NCBI GenBank assembly: GCA_026770585.1 | Contig: MU646546.1 | Coordinates: 247,742-260,070, forward strand | Direction: 5' to 3' | Source of the DNA: Baffinella frigidus | Lineage: Eukaryota > Cryptophyceae > Cryptomonadales > Baffinellaceae | DNA: 12,329 nt | The notes under the pieces: model-generated | Seen by the model: only the letters and a program-made list of their open reading frames with translations | The model's database searches: none | Told to the model about the DNA's origin: nothing | Part shown: positions 11,780-12,329 of the stretch, piece by piece | Layout: each line of letters starts with the position of its first letter | Numbering within the stretch: position 1 is the first letter of the stretch | Program-made: the position numbers and the translations under genes

Positions 11780-12151
11780 ATGAAGAGTTGTTGGTTGTCA
11801 ATAAAGAAGACTCTCTCTCACCTGGCCCGAGAGGCCGCCCCCCTTGACAGTCGCCCAGACGTCGAAGGTCATTGGCCGCCCCGTCACCTGATCGCCAACG
11901 CCCAGATTGAGAGAGATATTTCAAAGGGCTCAACATGCTGCCTTTTCCTTGACCCTTTCACAGAGGGGCCGCCCCGTGACCTGCTCGCCAACACCGCAGA
12001 CGCGTCAGCACCCACCTGCTGCTCACCCGTGGATTTAATCGCGGCGAGTATTCATGATGAATACGATTTCGGGGACCTCCGATCCGATTTGCAACGAAAA
12101 TTACTACACGGACGTGACCCTTTTAAAAAGTACAGGCAAATTGTGTGGTAA
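11780..12151 (+). CDS. Doubtful open frame, 123 codons
   Basis: ATG 11780 to TAA 12149-12151; it could be extended only by a non-ATG start. It begins MKSCWLSIKKTLSHLAREAA. It contains two similar segments, WPPRHLIANAQ and GPPRDLLANTA, produced by a DNA repeat GGCCGCCCCGTCACCTGATC-type at 11874-11903 and 11967-11996, with a weaker copy at 11833. The last third lies inside the palindromic element 12047-12195. No domain, signal peptide or family is recognised. The frame is probably fortuitous, because its 3' end is supplied by the element. Confidence 0.2.
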   Translation: MKSCWLSIKKTLSHLAREAAPLDSRPDVEGHWPPRHLIANAQIERDISKGSTCCLFLDPFTEGPPRDLLANTADASAPTCCSPVDLIAASIHDEYDFGDLRSDLQRKLLHGRDPFKKYRQIVW

Positions 12152-12195
12152 TTTTCGTTGAACATACTTTTAAAATCGTATTCATGATGAATACT
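12047..12195. mobile_element. Family E palindromic element, 149 bp
   Basis: TIRs of 24 bases: AGTATTCATGATGAATACGA then TTTC at the left, and the reverse complement at 12172-12195 with one mismatch. Each TIR itself contains a near-perfect palindrome GTATTCAT-g-ATGAATAC. A second inverted pair lies inside: CAACGAAAATTACTACAC (12092-12109) and GTGTGGTAATTTTCGTTG (12143-12160), one mismatch, so palindromes are nested at three levels. No coding capacity of its own. Confidence 0.75.
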
Positions 12196-12315
12196 ACTCC
12201 GGATGAGATTGCTCCCATCTCCTCACGAGTGAGGTGGGCGTGGCCTTGGATGTGAGTGCAATACAAAGCACCACCAAGCCGGTCTCCTGCGACCCTCCTC
12301 GATGCTGCGCGCATC

Positions 12316-12329
12316 GGGGGGGGGGGGGG
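12316..12329 (+). repeat. Poly-G run at the window edge
   Basis: Fourteen consecutive G bases end the window. Such runs often mark sequence or contig ends, and length errors are likely. Confidence 0.9.

Overview
The window looks like repeat-rich nuclear DNA from a eukaryote with plant-type telomeres, probably subtelomeric. Arrays of CCCTAAA/TTTAGGG lie at 200-322, 371-574, 6271-6413, 10788-10925 and 10968-11117. That repeat type occurs in land plants, green algae, cryptophytes, dinoflagellates and other algae. The GC-rich, intron-bearing, element-dense sequence makes a microalga my best guess, but the species cannot be fixed from this window. There are no operons, bacterial signals, rRNAs, tRNAs or CRISPR arrays that I can support.

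Layout. 1-1030: end of a short palindromic element, C-rich DNA, two decayed telomeric arrays and subtelomeric direct repeats. 1031-3040: a run of short terminal-inverted-repeat (TIR) elements without a transposase (MITE-like), plus a gene fragment that has an inverted copy at 6.1 kb. 3041-4250: dispersed low-copy repeats, a (CT)n tract and another element. 4251-5110: the only fairly convincing intact reading frame, a 177-residue predicted secreted Cys-containing protein on the minus strand. 5115-6214: hairpin DNA, dispersed repeats and a frameshifted WD-repeat (beta-propeller) fragment. 6271-7350: a telomeric array, then an A+T-richer stretch I cannot assign. 7399-9754: dense elements, including a cluster in which one element appears to have inserted into another of its own family, three deep. 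9755-11236: exons of ribosomal protein uS9 (S9) on the minus strand, separated by introns made largely of telomere-type repeats. 11237-12329: two larger foldback elements and a doubtful reading frame.

I distinguish seven short palindromic families. A ends TACAGGGG; B ends TCCCTTAAGTGACC; C ends CCACACAGCGGGC; D has TIRs containing AAAAATGGGGTA; F ends TATCCGGGG; E and G are single foldbacks. A, B, C and D have unrelated ends but share an internal palindrome of the form CCTAC-N-GTAGG with a nearby GTCCTAGG. In the intact B and C copies (five of five) a small stem-loop of similar size sits just inside one TIR, and its sequence differs in every copy although the flanks align. Families F and G also have a stem-loop inside one TIR. 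This conserved position with unconserved sequence is the most unusual pattern I found.

The protein-coding content is sparse and mostly broken: uS9 exons, WD-repeat fragments and the secreted protein. No element-encoded transposase is visible, so any mobilisation would have to be in trans.
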